DNA of 64,000 nt. It comes from Yersinia kristensenii (GTDB lineage Bacteria; Pseudomonadota; Gammaproteobacteria; Enterobacterales; Enterobacteriaceae). Both the position numbers and the translations under genes were made by a program. The DNA lies in contig NZ_UHIY01000001.1 in the NCBI RefSeq assembly GCF_900460525.1, positions 2,976,001 through 3,040,000 on the forward strand, written 5' to 3'. This document shows positions 17,861-28,990 of the stretch, in pieces. The notes beneath the pieces were generated by a model. That model was not told the origin of the DNA and searched no databases. It saw only the letters and a list, made by a program, of their open reading frames with translations. Numbering within the stretch: position 1 is the stretch's first letter; each line of letters begins with the position of its first letter.

Positions 17861-18688
17861 ATGACTTATGACCCTCCACCAATTCATATTTTCGGTGGCA
17901 CCAGTGACGCCCGGCTGATTTGCCAATTGCTGGACCGGGCTGGCGAGCGCTACAGCTTGTCGGTCGCCACCGATGCCGGTAAACAGCTGGCGGGGGATAT
18001 TGGCGGCGAGGTCGTGGTCGGGCGGATGGATGTGGTGGCAATGGCCGATTTTCTTATCAATCGGCAAGTGCAGTGGGTGATTGATGCTTCTCATCCTTAT
18101 GCCGATTTGCTCAGTGACAATGTGGTTGCCGCGTGCCAGCAATCCAAAGTGCTACTGACACGTTATCAGCGCCCAAGTGAAATTGAAGTGCTCAATCATC
18201 CGCTGCTTTACAAAGTGGAGAGTGCCGCAGCAGCTTGTGCGGTGGCGCAAGGCTTGGGGCCGCGAGTGTTATTGACCACCGGCAGTAAGCAGTTGGCGGA
18301 GTATCAACAGGGATTGGCCGGTAAAACCCTATTCGCGCGGGTACTGCCAACGGCGAAGGTGCTGAGTCAATGTGAGGCGCTGGGGCTGGGGGTCGACCAT
18401 ATCATTGCGCTGCGCGGGCCATTTAGTGCGCAATTCAATCACGCGCTGTATCAGTTCTGCCAGCCAGATGTGGTCATCACCAAAGAATCCGGCGCACAAG
18501 GCGGCTATCAAGAAAAAGTCGCGCCCTGTTTGGCACTGAATATTCCCTGCATTGTGGTGCGCCGCCCGGCCGCCGTGGTGTTGGACAGTCTGGGACAGCA
18601 AGTGACTTCATTGGATGAATTTAGCCAACATCTGATGCACTGGCAGCAATCTGACCCACGGGCAAGAACAACGAGGACAATAAAATGA
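17861..18688 (+). CDS. cbiJ: CbiJ, cobalt-precorrin-6A reductase
   Basis: The 275-residue NAD(P)H-dependent reductase begins with a nucleotide-binding-type strand and loop (IHIFGGTSDARLICQLL) and contains VIDASHPYAD, as in CbiJ/CobK. It is slightly longer than the Salmonella protein, mostly at the C terminus. The start codon overlaps the stop of the upstream mini-ORF by 4 nt. Confidence 0.94.
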   Translation: MTYDPPPIHIFGGTSDARLICQLLDRAGERYSLSVATDAGKQLAGDIGGEVVVGRMDVVAMADFLINRQVQWVIDASHPYADLLSDNVVAACQQSKVLLTRYQRPSEIEVLNHPLLYKVESAAAACAVAQGLGPRVLLTTGSKQLAEYQQGLAGKTLFARVLPTAKVLSQCEALGLGVDHIIALRGPFSAQFNHALYQFCQPDVVITKESGAQGGYQEKVAPCLALNIPCIVVRRPAAVVLDSLGQQVTSLDEFSQHLMHWQQSDPRARTTRTIK

Positions 18689-19479
18689 AAAAAGCACTGT
18701 TGGTGATCAGTTTCGGCACCAGTTATGAACACACCCGGCAAAAGAATATTGATGCTTGCGAACAACAATTGGCGGCGGCTTACCGCGATCGCGATCTGTT
18801 CCGCGCCTTTACCTCAGAAATGATCATTCGCAAGCTGCGCAAACGCGATGGCTTATTGATCAATAACCCGCGAGAAGCGCTGAAGCAGCTGGCTGAACAG
18901 GGTTATCAAGATGTCGCCATCCAATCACTGCATGTGATTAATGGCGATGAATACGAAAAAATTGCCACTGAAGTGCGCAGTTTCAATGACAGTTTCCATC
19001 ATTTGGTCTTAGGTACGCCGCTGTTGAGCAGCTTTGCCGATTACCAGCAATTACTGGTGGCACTGCAAGCACAAATGCCCCCATTGGCAGCCGATGAGCG
19101 CGTGGTCTTTATGGGCCACGGGGCCAGCCACTATGCTTTCTCCGCTTATGCTTGCCTTGACCATTTGATGGCTTCGCTGAACTTCCCGGCCATGGTCGGC
19201 GCGGTCGAAAGCTATCCGGAAATCGACCACATCATTAGCTGCTTACAGCAGCAGGGCGTGCGCAAAGTGCATTTGATGCCATTGATGCTGGTGGCCGGTG
19301 ATCACGCCATCAATGACATGGCCTCTGACGAGCCGGACTCATGGCGCTCACAACTGGAAGCCGCCGGTATCAGTGCGCAATCATGGCTGCAAGGATTGGG
19401 AGAAAACCCCTTGATTCGCCAGATGTTTGTCGGGCATTTGAGCCTCGCCTTACAGCAAAAACAGCAGGAGGCAGCGTAA
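18685..19479 (+). CDS. cbiK: CbiK, anaerobic cobalt chelatase
   Basis: The 264-residue class II chelatase inserts Co2+ into sirohydrochlorin, the entry step of the anaerobic route. The start KKALLVISFGTSYEHTR and MGHGASHYAF, with candidate metal-site histidines, are conserved. There is no signal peptide, so it acts in the cytoplasm. It overlaps cbiJ by 4 nt and cbiL by one base. Confidence 0.95.
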   Translation: MKKALLVISFGTSYEHTRQKNIDACEQQLAAAYRDRDLFRAFTSEMIIRKLRKRDGLLINNPREALKQLAEQGYQDVAIQSLHVINGDEYEKIATEVRSFNDSFHHLVLGTPLLSSFADYQQLLVALQAQMPPLAADERVVFMGHGASHYAFSAYACLDHLMASLNFPAMVGAVESYPEIDHIISCLQQQGVRKVHLMPLMLVAGDHAINDMASDEPDSWRSQLEAAGISAQSWLQGLGENPLIRQMFVGHLSLALQQKQQEAA

Positions 19480-20189
19480 TGAGCGGCAGACTTTATGCCT
19501 TGGGCGTCGGCCCCGGCGCCAGTGACTTAATCACCGTGCGGGCAGCGCGGCTGATAGCCAAACTCGATGTGCTGTATGCCCCCGCGGGGCGCAAAGGCGG
19601 CGACAGCCTGGCGCTGTCAATTGTGCGCGAATATTTATCACCCAACACCGAAATCCGCACCTGCCACTTCCCTATGAGTGCTGATGACAGCGAAAAACAG
19701 GCCGTCTGGGATGAGGTTGCGCAACAGTTACAAGCAGAAGTCGCCAAGGGGCGTCAGGTGGGATTTATCACTCTCGGCGATGCCATGTTATTCAGCACTT
19801 GGGTGTTTTTGCTCGAACGCATTGGTCGGCCAGATTGGTTGGAAATTGTCCCCGGAGTCACTTCCTTTGCCGCCATTGCCGCGCGTGCCGCATTGCCATT
19901 GGCGATGGAGCAACAATCGCTGGCGATTATGTCCTGCACTGCGCCGGAAGCCGAACTGGAACGCGCACTGCGCGATCACGACTGTGTGGTGCTGATGAAA
20001 GTCTATGGCCGCTTTGCGCGAATTCAGGCGCTATTGGGCCGACTCAATCTGTTCCCCCACGCGCTATTGATGTCAGAAGCCTCATTGCCGGGGGAGGTGT
20101 GCTGGCGTCAGTTGGAGAACATTGCCGCTGACCAACCATTGCCCTATTTCTCGACTATTTTAGTCAATAAGCAGCAACGAGTTATTTAA
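19479..20189 (+). CDS. cbiL: CbiL, cobalt-precorrin-2 C20-methyltransferase
   Basis: The 236-residue methyltransferase starts SGRLYALGVGPGASDLITVRA and carries TLGDAMLFSTW. It methylates C20 after cobalt insertion. An upstream in-frame start at 19341 lies inside cbiK and is rejected; ATG 19479 shares a base with the cbiK stop (TAATG) and follows GGAGG (19469-19473). Confidence 0.95.
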   Translation: MSGRLYALGVGPGASDLITVRAARLIAKLDVLYAPAGRKGGDSLALSIVREYLSPNTEIRTCHFPMSADDSEKQAVWDEVAQQLQAEVAKGRQVGFITLGDAMLFSTWVFLLERIGRPDWLEIVPGVTSFAAIAARAALPLAMEQQSLAIMSCTAPEAELERALRDHDCVVLMKVYGRFARIQALLGRLNLFPHALLMSEASLPGEVCWRQLENIAADQPLPYFSTILVNKQQRVI

Positions 20190-20242
20190 AAACAATCGGT
20201 TAGCCAGTTTTATTTAGATGCTCAACGTTATTGGAGTCACTC

Positions 20243-20980
20243 ATGGAAATGGAAAGACAGTTAAAGAAACTTTCATATAGTGGGGTTGCTATGGCAATCC
20301 TGCTAACGATTGCCCCGAATGATGTTTTTGCGATGCACATTATGGAAGGCTTTTTACCACCGATGTGGGCGCTGGCCTGGTGGGTGCTGTTCCTGCCGTG
20401 CTTGTTTATGGGGTTGGTGCGCTTAAAGCAGATTGTCTCTGAAGACAGCAATCAAAAAGTGCTGCTGGCACTGTGCGGTGCGTTTATTTTCGTGCTATCG
20501 GCGCTGAAAATCCCGTCAGTGACCGGCAGTTGTTCACATCCGACCGGTGTCGGGCTGGCGGTTATCCTGTTTGGGCCGGTGGTGGTGGCGGTGCTGGGGG
20601 CGATTGTGCTGCTGTTCCAGGCGTTATTACTGGCGCACGGCGGCTTGACCACGTTGGGCGCTAACGGCATGTCAATGGCGGTGATTGGGCCGGTAGTGGG
20701 TTATTTAGTCTGGAAACTGGCCTGCAAAGCGGGGTTGCGCCGCGATGTCGGGGTGTTCCTCTGTGCCATGCTGGCGGATTTAACCACCTATTTTGTCACC
20801 TCGGTACAACTTGGTTTGGCGTTTCCCGATCCGCAATTTGGTATCAGTGGTTCGATTATCAAATTTATGGGGGTGTTCTGCATTACCCAGATTCCGATTG
20901 CTATTGCTGAAGGTTTGCTGACGGTGATGATTTACGACCAATTAACCAAACGGCAGTTAATCCACGCGGGGAGTCACTAA
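20243..20980 (+). CDS. cbiM: CbiM, substrate component of the cobalt ECF transporter
   Basis: The 245-residue membrane protein has [10 protein letters not shown], the N-terminal metal-binding motif of CbiM/NikM S components, after a cleavable-looking hydrophobic N terminus ([18 protein letters not shown]). With CbiN, CbiQ and CbiO it imports Co2+. A TTG at 20231 is in frame, but ATG 20243 has GGAG at 20233 and gives the family length. Confidence 0.96.
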   Translation: MEMERQLKKLSYSGVAMAILLTIAPNDVFAMHIMEGFLPPMWALAWWVLFLPCLFMGLVRLKQIVSEDSNQKVLLALCGAFIFVLSALKIPSVTGSCSHPTGVGLAVILFGPVVVAVLGAIVLLFQALLLAHGGLTTLGANGMSMAVIGPVVGYLVWKLACKAGLRRDVGVFLCAMLADLTTYFVTSVQLGLAFPDPQFGISGSIIKFMGVFCITQIPIAIAEGLLTVMIYDQLTKRQLIHAGSH

Positions 20981-20981
20981 C

Positions 20982-21263
20982 ATGAAAAAGACACTTATTC
21001 TGCTGGCGATGGTTATCGCGCTGGTCATATTGCCGTTCTTTATTGATCACGGCGGCGAGTTCGGCGGTTCAGACGGCGAAGCTGAAGCTCTGATCCAGGT
21101 CACTGCCCCTCATTATCAGCCATGGTTTACACCGCTGTATGAACCGGCCAGTGGCGAAATAGAAAGTCTGCTGTTCACCTTGCAAGGTTCCATTGGGGCG
21201 GCGGTGATTTTCTATATTTTAGGCTATTACCGGGGGAAACGCGGTGAGCATGCTGGGGATTGA
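20982..21263 (+). CDS. cbiN: CbiN, auxiliary subunit of the cobalt transporter
   Basis: The 93-residue protein has two hydrophobic segments (about 3-19 and 68-84) with an exported loop between them, the usual CbiN topology. CbiN supports transport by CbiM. It follows cbiM by 1 nt and overlaps cbiQ. Confidence 0.95.
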   Translation: MKKTLILLAMVIALVILPFFIDHGGEFGGSDGEAEALIQVTAPHYQPWFTPLYEPASGEIESLLFTLQGSIGAAVIFYILGYYRGKRGEHAGD

Positions 21264-21927
21264 TAAACTCAGTTATCAAAGCCGCTGGCGGCAGGCCGAC
21301 CCGATGGGCAAGCTGGTGCTATATGGGGTTTTCCTGCTGTTGGCGATGCTTAGCCCGCCGATGTATCAGGCGCTGTTATTGGTATTTATCGCCGGGCTGA
21401 CGTGCTATCTACTGCGGGTGGGGCCGCGCCGCTATTTGCGCTGGCTGGCGATACCGCTTTCTTTCCTGTTAGTGGGGTTGGTGACTATTGTGCTGTCCCT
21501 CTCCCGTCAACCGGAGAGCCTGTGGTGGGGCGTGCAGATAGGCAATTGGTGGTTTGGGCTGGATAGCGTCGGTTTAGCCACCGCTAATCAAACCCTATGG
21601 CGCAGTTTAGCGGCATTAGCGGCCACTTTTTGGTTTGTGCTTAATACGCCGTTTCCGCAACTTATTCAGATACTTAAACGATGCCACGCGCCGCGTTTGT
21701 TAACCGAGCAAATTTTACTAACCTGGCGTTTTATCTTTATCTTGATTGAAGAGGCTGCCGCCATTCAACAGGTGCAGTCTCTACGATTTGGTTATATCTC
21801 ATTGCGTACCGGCTATCACTCGCTGGCAATGTTGGTCGGTATGCTATTTACCCGCGTGATGATTCGCTATCAGCAAATGGTCATTTCGCTGGATATGAAA
21901 CTCTATCAGGGCGATTTCCACCTCTAA
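21250..21927 (+). CDS. cbiQ: CbiQ, transmembrane coupling subunit of the cobalt transporter
   Basis: The 225-residue ECF T component has about five hydrophobic segments and the conserved cytoplasmic region RLLTEQILLTWRF. GTG 21244 is also in frame, but ATG 21250 gives the Salmonella length and N terminus (GIDKLSYQSRW). It overlaps cbiN by 14 nt. Confidence 0.95.
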   Translation: MLGIDKLSYQSRWRQADPMGKLVLYGVFLLLAMLSPPMYQALLLVFIAGLTCYLLRVGPRRYLRWLAIPLSFLLVGLVTIVLSLSRQPESLWWGVQIGNWWFGLDSVGLATANQTLWRSLAALAATFWFVLNTPFPQLIQILKRCHAPRLLTEQILLTWRFIFILIEEAAAIQQVQSLRFGYISLRTGYHSLAMLVGMLFTRVMIRYQQMVISLDMKLYQGDFHL

Positions 21928-21938
21928 GGCAGGATGTA

Positions 21939-22754
21939 ATGTTAGCCACCCGGCAGTTAGGTTTCAGCTATCAGGATGAACAGGTATTGCACGACCTGAC
22001 ACTGGATTTCAGTCAGCATGCAGTCACCGGGGTCTTGGGGGCCAATGGTTGTGGCAAATCCACATTATTTATGAATTTGACCGGAATTCTGCAACCGCAA
22101 CAGGGCGCGGTGTTGTGGCAAGGTGAGCCGCTCAGTTATAAAAAGGCCAGTTTGCGTGAATTACGCCAGCGCGTCACCACGGTATTTCAAGACCCAGAGC
22201 AGCAGATTTTTTATACCGATATTGACAGCGACATCGCGTTTAGCTTGCGCAATTTGGGCATGGCGGAAGAGATTATTGCTCAGCGGGTTGACCGAGCATT
22301 AACCTTGGTGGATGCCCAGGGATTTCGCCATAAATCTATTCAGCATTTGAGTCACGGGCAGAAAAAACGGGTAGCTATTGCCGGTGCGCTGGTGATGGAG
22401 GCCGAATATCTGTTGCTGGATGAACCCACCGCAGGGCTAGACCCGGCGGGCCGCCAGCACATGATTACTATTATTGAGCGTATTGTCGCGGAGGGAAAAC
22501 GGGTTATTCTCTCCAGCCATGATATTGATTTGATTTATAAGGTTTGTGATTACCTCTATGTCTTATCCCATGGTCATCTGATGATTGCCGGTGAAACCAC
22601 CGAGGTATTCCTGCAACAGGATAAACTGCAAGCCGCCGGGCTGGTTCAGCCGTGGTTGGTCAAAATGCACAGTGAGCTGGGGTTGCCGCTGTGTAAAACG
22701 GAAGAGCAACTTTTTGCGCTGATGCGCCAGCGGGAAACGGAGGAAATGCGATGA
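21939..22754 (+). CDS. cbiO: CbiO, ATPase of the cobalt transporter
   Basis: The 271-residue ABC ATPase has Walker [10 protein letters not shown] (34-42), the signature [15 protein letters not shown] and Walker [12 protein letters not shown]. It powers CbiMNQ. It ends with a 4-nt overlap with cbiP. Confidence 0.96.
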   Translation: MLATRQLGFSYQDEQVLHDLTLDFSQHAVTGVLGANGCGKSTLFMNLTGILQPQQGAVLWQGEPLSYKKASLRELRQRVTTVFQDPEQQIFYTDIDSDIAFSLRNLGMAEEIIAQRVDRALTLVDAQGFRHKSIQHLSHGQKKRVAIAGALVMEAEYLLLDEPTAGLDPAGRQHMITIIERIVAEGKRVILSSHDIDLIYKVCDYLYVLSHGHLMIAGETTEVFLQQDKLQAAGLVQPWLVKMHSELGLPLCKTEEQLFALMRQRETEEMR

Positions 22755-24304
22755 GTCGGCCGGTAATGAATTTGTCGATAATGGTGCAAGGCACTGCCTC
22801 TGACGTCGGTAAAAGTGTGTTAGTGGCGGGGTTATGCCGCATTTTTAGGCAAGATGGCTACCGCTGCGCGCCGTTTAAATCGCAGAATATGGCGCTCAAT
22901 TCTGGGATTACGGCACAAGGCGAAGAGATGGGCCGGGCGCAGATTTTCCAGGCCGAAGCCGCTGGAATAGCGCCGGATGTCCGCATGAACCCGGTGTTGC
23001 TTAAACCCACCAGTGACCGCAAGGCGCAGGTGGTTTTAATGGGCAAAGTGGCCTGCAATATGGATGCGGTGGAATACCATCAATATAAGCCGCAATTGCA
23101 ACAGCAAATCAGCGAGGTTTACCACAGTTTAGCGCGCGAATATGACGTCATGGTGCTGGAAGGGGCGGGTAGCCCGGCAGAAATCAATCTGCGTGACCGT
23201 GATATCGTCAATATGGGCATGGCGGAGATGGCGGATGCGCCGGTATTGCTGGTGGCTGATATTGATCGCGGCGGAGTTTTTGCGGCGATTTATGGCACTT
23301 TGGCGTTGCTGCATCCGCATGAAAAAGCGCGGGTCAAGGGGGTGATAATCAATAAGTTTCGCGGTGATATCGCGCTGCTGACCTCCGGCCTGGAACAGAT
23401 TGAAGCCCTGACAAATGTCCCGGTGCTGGGGGTGATGCCGTGGCTGGACATTGATTTAGAAGATGAAGATGGCGTCGCACTGCAACAGGGAAAATATCAG
23501 CATTCGGCGGAGAAATCGCTGGATATTGCAGTGATCCACTTGCCGCATATTGCCAATTTTACCGATTTTAATGCGCTGGCGGCCCAGCCGGATGTACGTC
23601 TGCGCTATGTTTCTCAATTATCGGCTTTAGGCCAACCGGACTTAATTATCTTGCCGGGCAGCAAAAATACGCTGGGGGATTTGCAATGGTTACATCACAG
23701 TGGGCTGGCGGCGGCGCTATTAGCGCAACATCAACACAATGTGCCGGTGATAGGGATTTGCGGCGGTTATCAAATGTTGGGAAAACGCATTATTGATGGT
23801 GTGGAGTCGGGCTTAGAGCAGATGGACGGCTTGGGCTTATTGGATGTGGAAACTGAGTTCGCAGTAGAGAAAGTCACCACACGGGTGAGCGGCTATTGCC
23901 AAACAGGACTGCCGGGAATATTAAAAAACTGCGGCGAGCACCCGCTTGAAGGCTATGAAATCCACATGGGCGCATCCCTGTTGGGGGCCGCAGCCGTGCC
24001 TTTTGCGCGCTTAACCTTGCGCAACGGGCAAGCCGAGCAGTGGGTCGATGGCGCGGTAAATCGCGATGGCAGCGTGTTGGGCAGCTATATTCATGGGCTG
24101 TTTGATAGCCACCACTTTACCCGCCCGCTATTGGATAGCCTGCGGCAACGCAAAGGGCTGGCGGCTTTTGATGGCGTGACGGTGAATTATGCTGAACATA
24201 AACAGCAGCAGTTCGATATTCTGGCCTCGAATATGCGTGAACATATTGATATTAATAGGATTCTAGAGTTAATGAAAGCACACCAACAGGAGAGCGTGCA
24301 GTGA
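22751..24304 (+). CDS. cbiP: CbiP, adenosylcobyric acid synthase
   Basis: The 517-residue glutamine-dependent amidase adds amide groups at b, d, e and g. A P-loop-like [10 protein letters not shown] lies at residues 14-23, and a C-terminal amidotransferase domain has [11 protein letters not shown] with the catalytic Cys. About ten residues precede the usual start, but ATG 22751 overlaps the cbiO stop (ATGA). Confidence 0.95.
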   Translation: MSRPVMNLSIMVQGTASDVGKSVLVAGLCRIFRQDGYRCAPFKSQNMALNSGITAQGEEMGRAQIFQAEAAGIAPDVRMNPVLLKPTSDRKAQVVLMGKVACNMDAVEYHQYKPQLQQQISEVYHSLAREYDVMVLEGAGSPAEINLRDRDIVNMGMAEMADAPVLLVADIDRGGVFAAIYGTLALLHPHEKARVKGVIINKFRGDIALLTSGLEQIEALTNVPVLGVMPWLDIDLEDEDGVALQQGKYQHSAEKSLDIAVIHLPHIANFTDFNALAAQPDVRLRYVSQLSALGQPDLIILPGSKNTLGDLQWLHHSGLAAALLAQHQHNVPVIGICGGYQMLGKRIIDGVESGLEQMDGLGLLDVETEFAVEKVTTRVSGYCQTGLPGILKNCGEHPLEGYEIHMGASLLGAAAVPFARLTLRNGQAEQWVDGAVNRDGSVLGSYIHGLFDSHHFTRPLLDSLRQRKGLAAFDGVTVNYAEHKQQQFDILASNMREHIDINRILELMKAHQQESVQ

Positions 24305-24846
24305 TTTTGATTACCGGCGGGGCGCGCAGTGGCAAGAGTTCATTGGCAGAGCGTATGGCAGCGCAAGCAGCTGAGCGGGTGTTTTACATTGCTACCTCGG
24401 TGGTGACAGATGCGGAAATGGCCGAGCGGGTTGCATTGCATCGCGCCAGCCGCCCGGCACACTGGCGCACTTGGGAAGGTTATCGGGATTTAGGTGCGGT
24501 GCTGGAGCAGCAGGTCGAACCCGGTGAAGCCGTGATGTTGGAATGCATTACCACACTTATTACCAATCTGCTGTTTGAATTGGCGGGTGATACGCCGCCG
24601 GAGCAGATGGATTTTGCGGCGCTTGAAGTGGGTATTCAGCAGCAAATTTCTGAACTGCTGGCCGCCTGTGCCCAAAGTTCAGCTCCCATTTATCTGGTGA
24701 CCAATGAATTGGGCATGGGCATTGTGCCGGAAAACCGCCTGGCGCGGCATTTTCGCGATATTGCCGGGCGGGTTAATCAGCGCCTGGCCGCTGCCGCCGA
24801 CGAGGTGTTTTTAGTGGTGTCGGGCATTGAGGTAAAAATTAAATGA
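24301..24846 (+). CDS. cobU: CobU, adenosylcobinamide kinase / guanylyltransferase
   Basis: The 181-residue bifunctional enzyme activates cobinamide to GDP-cobinamide in nucleotide-loop assembly. The P-loop is GGARSGKSS (5-13), and the C-terminal part ([20 protein letters not shown]) is highly conserved. It starts with GTG overlapping the cbiP stop (GTGA); no closer ATG fits. It overlaps cobS by 4 nt. Confidence 0.95.
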   Translation: MILITGGARSGKSSLAERMAAQAAERVFYIATSVVTDAEMAERVALHRASRPAHWRTWEGYRDLGAVLEQQVEPGEAVMLECITTLITNLLFELAGDTPPEQMDFAALEVGIQQQISELLAACAQSSAPIYLVTNELGMGIVPENRLARHFRDIAGRVNQRLAAAADEVFLVVSGIEVKIK

Positions 24847-25589
24847 ACCTGCGTTTATTTCTCGCAACATTACAGTTTATGACCCGCATTCCGGTGCCAG
24901 AGCGCTGGACTCAAGGGCTGGCGATGGATAACTACCAAAGCGGTATTATTGGGTTCCCATTCATTGGCTTGATTGTCGGGGGGCTCGGTGGGGTGGTTTT
25001 CACTCTGTTAGCGCCGTGGTGCGGTGTGCCGCTGGCGGCTTTGGGTTATGTGCTAGCGCTGGCGCTGATTACCGGTGCTTTTCACCTCGACGGGCTGGCC
25101 GACACCTGTGATGGGGTGTTTTCTGCCCGTAAACGCGAGCAAATGCTGGAGATCATGCGCGATAGCCGCCTTGGGACTAACGGCGGTTTGGCGTTGATAT
25201 TTATCGTGGTAGCAAAAGTGCTGGTGGTCAGTGAGTTGGCGCTGCGCGATGTATCGATGCTCGCGATGCTCACCGCCGCCTCGGTGGCCGGGCGCACGGT
25301 GATTGTGCTGCTGATGTATCGCCAACGCTATGCGCGCGAAAGCAATGGATTGGGCAATATTTATATCGGTAAAGTGACGGGGAAACAAACGGCGGTCACA
25401 TTGGCGATTGGCACGATATTAACTCTGTTACTCGGCAAGGGCGCGGCACTGTTGGCATGGGTTATCACCATGGTAGTGGTGCTGTTATTGGCGGCCTATC
25501 TACGTCGCCGTTTGGGTGGTCAAACCGGTGACACGCTGGGCGCTGCGGCTGAAGTGGGCGAGTTGGTATTCTTACTGGCACTGTTATGA
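24843..25589 (+). CDS. cobS: CobS, cobalamin synthase
   Basis: The 248-residue polytopic inner-membrane enzyme joins GDP-cobinamide to alpha-ribazole (phosphate). The family motif [17 protein letters not shown] lies near residues 78-94 and carries the metal-binding acidic residues. It overlaps cobU by 4 nt. Confidence 0.95.
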   Translation: MNLRLFLATLQFMTRIPVPERWTQGLAMDNYQSGIIGFPFIGLIVGGLGGVVFTLLAPWCGVPLAALGYVLALALITGAFHLDGLADTCDGVFSARKREQMLEIMRDSRLGTNGGLALIFIVVAKVLVVSELALRDVSMLAMLTAASVAGRTVIVLLMYRQRYARESNGLGNIYIGKVTGKQTAVTLAIGTILTLLLGKGAALLAWVITMVVVLLLAAYLRRRLGGQTGDTLGAAAEVGELVFLLALL

Positions 25590-25626
25590 TGTTGCCGATT
25601 TCTGATCACTTTTGATGAGCCATTCT

Positions 25627-26247
25627 ATGCGACTTTTTCTGGTGCGCCATGGGCAAACTGAAGCCAATTTACACGGTGTTTTTTGCGGGCTGACCGACGT
25701 GGCGTTAACTTCATTGGGGGCAGAGCAGGCCGGTAATGTCGCGGGTTGGCTGGCGGAGGTCGAGTTTACTCACGCCGTTAGCAGCCAATTGCTGCGCGCC
25801 CGCCATACTGCCGATATCGTGCTGGCGGGGCATTCAATCAATGCGAGTGCCGATGACCAATTAAATGAAATGAATTTCGGTGAATGGGAAATGCGCCATC
25901 ACCATGATTTGCAACGTGAAGATCCTAATGCGTGGGCAGCATGGGTGGCTGATTGGCAGCAGGCCAGCCCCACCGGTGGGGAATCTTTCCCACAGTTTTC
26001 AGCCCGTATAGAAAGTGCGGTTCAATCACTTTTTTCAATAAAAGATAATGAAAAAAATCAGTTAGTGGTATCCCATCAAGGGGTATTAAGCCTAATGTTG
26101 GCGCGCTTACTGGCGATGCCAGCGGCTGCCATGTGGCATTTTCATTTTGAGCAAGGTGCATACAGCGTGTTGGAAATCCATGATGGATTTGTCACTCTGC
26201 GTGCGTTCAATAGCCGGGCTGTTTGGCAGCCTGTAACACGAGGTTAA
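25627..26247 (+). CDS. cobC: CobC, alpha-ribazole-5'-phosphate phosphatase
   Basis: The 206-residue histidine-phosphatase protein has the RHGQTEAN motif with nucleophile His8 and the later catalytic SHQGVLSL. It dephosphorylates alpha-ribazole-P or cobalamin-P. ATG 25627 matches homologues (MRLFLVRHG); ATG 25615 is an alternative, and neither has a strong ribosome site. Unlike in Salmonella, cobC lies inside the operon here, between cobS and cobT. Confidence 0.92.
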   Translation: MRLFLVRHGQTEANLHGVFCGLTDVALTSLGAEQAGNVAGWLAEVEFTHAVSSQLLRARHTADIVLAGHSINASADDQLNEMNFGEWEMRHHHDLQREDPNAWAAWVADWQQASPTGGESFPQFSARIESAVQSLFSIKDNEKNQLVVSHQGVLSLMLARLLAMPAAAMWHFHFEQGAYSVLEIHDGFVTLRAFNSRAVWQPVTRG

Positions 26248-26251
26248 ATTC

Positions 26252-27310
26252 ATGCAAACACTTTCATCAATTTTGCGGACTATTGCACCGCTGGATAGTA
26301 GGGCGATGAGCCGAGCAAAAGCGCGGCTGGATGGTTTGCTTAAGCCCTGCGGCAGCTTGGGCCGGTTGGAGCAATTGGCTATCCAATTGGCAGGAATGCG
26401 CGGTTTATACGGCCATCAAGTCGACCGCAAGCAAATCATTGTCATGGCGGCCGACCACGGCGTTTTCGATGAGGGGGTGGCTATCTCACCACGGGCCGTG
26501 ACGATGATTCAGGCATTGAATATGGTGAAAGGCGTAACCGGTGTTTGCGTGTTGGCGACTAACGCGGGTGCGGAAGTGAAGATAGTGGATGTGGGCATCG
26601 ACAGCGAGACACTCCCCGGTGTGATCGATATGAAAGTGGCGCGAGGCAGTGGCAATATTGCCCGCGAAGCGGCCATGACCCGTCAGCAGGCCGAAGATTT
26701 ACTGATTGCCAGTGCCACACTGACATTACAACAAGCGGCAAGTGGCGTGAAAGTGTTTGGTGTCGGTGAGCTGGGTATCGCGAATACCACCCCAGCGGCG
26801 GCGATGGTTAGTGTATTTACCGACAGTGACCCTGAACAGGTGGTGGGAATTGGGGCTAATTTCCCCAGTGAGCAATTACATCACAAAGTGGCCGTGGTGC
26901 GGCGTGCCATTGAAACCAATCAACCGGATGGCAGTGATGGCATTGATGTGTTGGCAAAAGTCGGTGGTTTTGATTTGGTGGGGATGACCGGTGTCATGCT
27001 CGGCGCAGCGGCGGCGGGCTTGCCGGTGGTGCTGGATGGTTTTCTCTCTTACGCTTCTGCCTTAGCAGCTTGCCGTATCGAACCCAAAGTGCGTGATTAT
27101 CTGATTCCGTCCCACTTATCAGCAGAAAAAGGCGCAATTATTGCGTTAAACCATTTGCAGCTGGAACCTTATTTGCAAATGAGTATGCGCTTGGGTGAGG
27201 GTAGCGGCGCGGCACTTGCTATGCATTTAGTGGATGCAGCTTGTGCGATGTATAATAATATGGGGTCGTTGGCGGAGAGTAATATTGAATTGCCGACATC
27301 GGCGGTTTGA
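26252..27310 (+). CDS. cobT: CobT, nicotinate-nucleotide:dimethylbenzimidazole phosphoribosyltransferase
   Basis: The 352-residue enzyme makes alpha-ribazole phosphate from the lower-ligand base. The conserved blocks are [34 protein letters not shown] and the C-terminal [17 protein letters not shown], which contains the catalytic Glu region. It is the last gene of the operon, 4 nt after cobC, and is followed by a strong hairpin. Confidence 0.95.
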   Translation: MQTLSSILRTIAPLDSRAMSRAKARLDGLLKPCGSLGRLEQLAIQLAGMRGLYGHQVDRKQIIVMAADHGVFDEGVAISPRAVTMIQALNMVKGVTGVCVLATNAGAEVKIVDVGIDSETLPGVIDMKVARGSGNIAREAAMTRQQAEDLLIASATLTLQQAASGVKVFGVGELGIANTTPAAAMVSVFTDSDPEQVVGIGANFPSEQLHHKVAVVRRAIETNQPDGSDGIDVLAKVGGFDLVGMTGVMLGAAAAGLPVVLDGFLSYASALAACRIEPKVRDYLIPSHLSAEKGAIIALNHLQLEPYLQMSMRLGEGSGAALAMHLVDAACAMYNNMGSLAESNIELPTSAV

Positions 27311-27330
27311 GGTTGATTCGGTGACAGGTC

Positions 27331-27369
27331 TCGAAGCAGGTTTAGGGTGATAGCCCAAGCCTGCTTCGA
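27331..27369. terminator. Hairpin between convergent cobT and argG
   Basis: TCGAAGCAGG (27331-27340) pairs perfectly with CCTGCTTCGA (27360-27369), with further GGG/CCC pairing in the loop. It lies 20 bp after cobT and 19 bp beyond the argG stop. T-rich sequence follows on the plus side only, so it is mainly the cob operon terminator, perhaps bidirectional. Confidence 0.65.
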
Positions 27370-27388
27370 TTTATACTAATAATAACAA

Positions 27389-28756
<1,368 letters not shown>

Positions 28757-28840
28757 TTAAATCCTGTATAAATTAGGTCTGTCTGGCAAAGGTTTCAATG
28801 CCTACATTGATATCGCAAAACTAGGGTTAGAGTCAAAGGT

Positions 28841-28880
28841 ATTTTGCATATTTATGTGCATTGTATTGCATAACTATTTC
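28841..28880. promoter_or_regulatory. Possible ArgR boxes upstream of argG
   Basis: Two adjacent AT-rich imperfect palindromes (TTGCATATTTATGTGCAT from 28844, then TGCATTGTATTGCATAAC from 28857) lie about 90 bp upstream of argG. ArgR normally binds two tandem 18-bp boxes in such promoters. The match to the consensus TGAAT-N8-ATTCA is loose. Confidence 0.35.
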
Positions 28881-28962
28881 ATTTGCGTGCTGATGAAATG
28901 TGGTTTCATTTAAATTAATTCGCTGTTCTGTTATGATGTGCATATCGACTTTCATCGAGTAT

Positions 28963-28985
28963 ATACCTTAAATAATTCGAGTATA
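28963..28985. repeat. ERIC terminal remnant
   Basis: ATACCTTAAATAATTCGAGT matches the terminal 20 bp of an inverted ERIC (the end seen at 6504-6523), with one change. The rest of the element is absent. Confidence 0.4.
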
Positions 28986-28990
28986 TTAAG

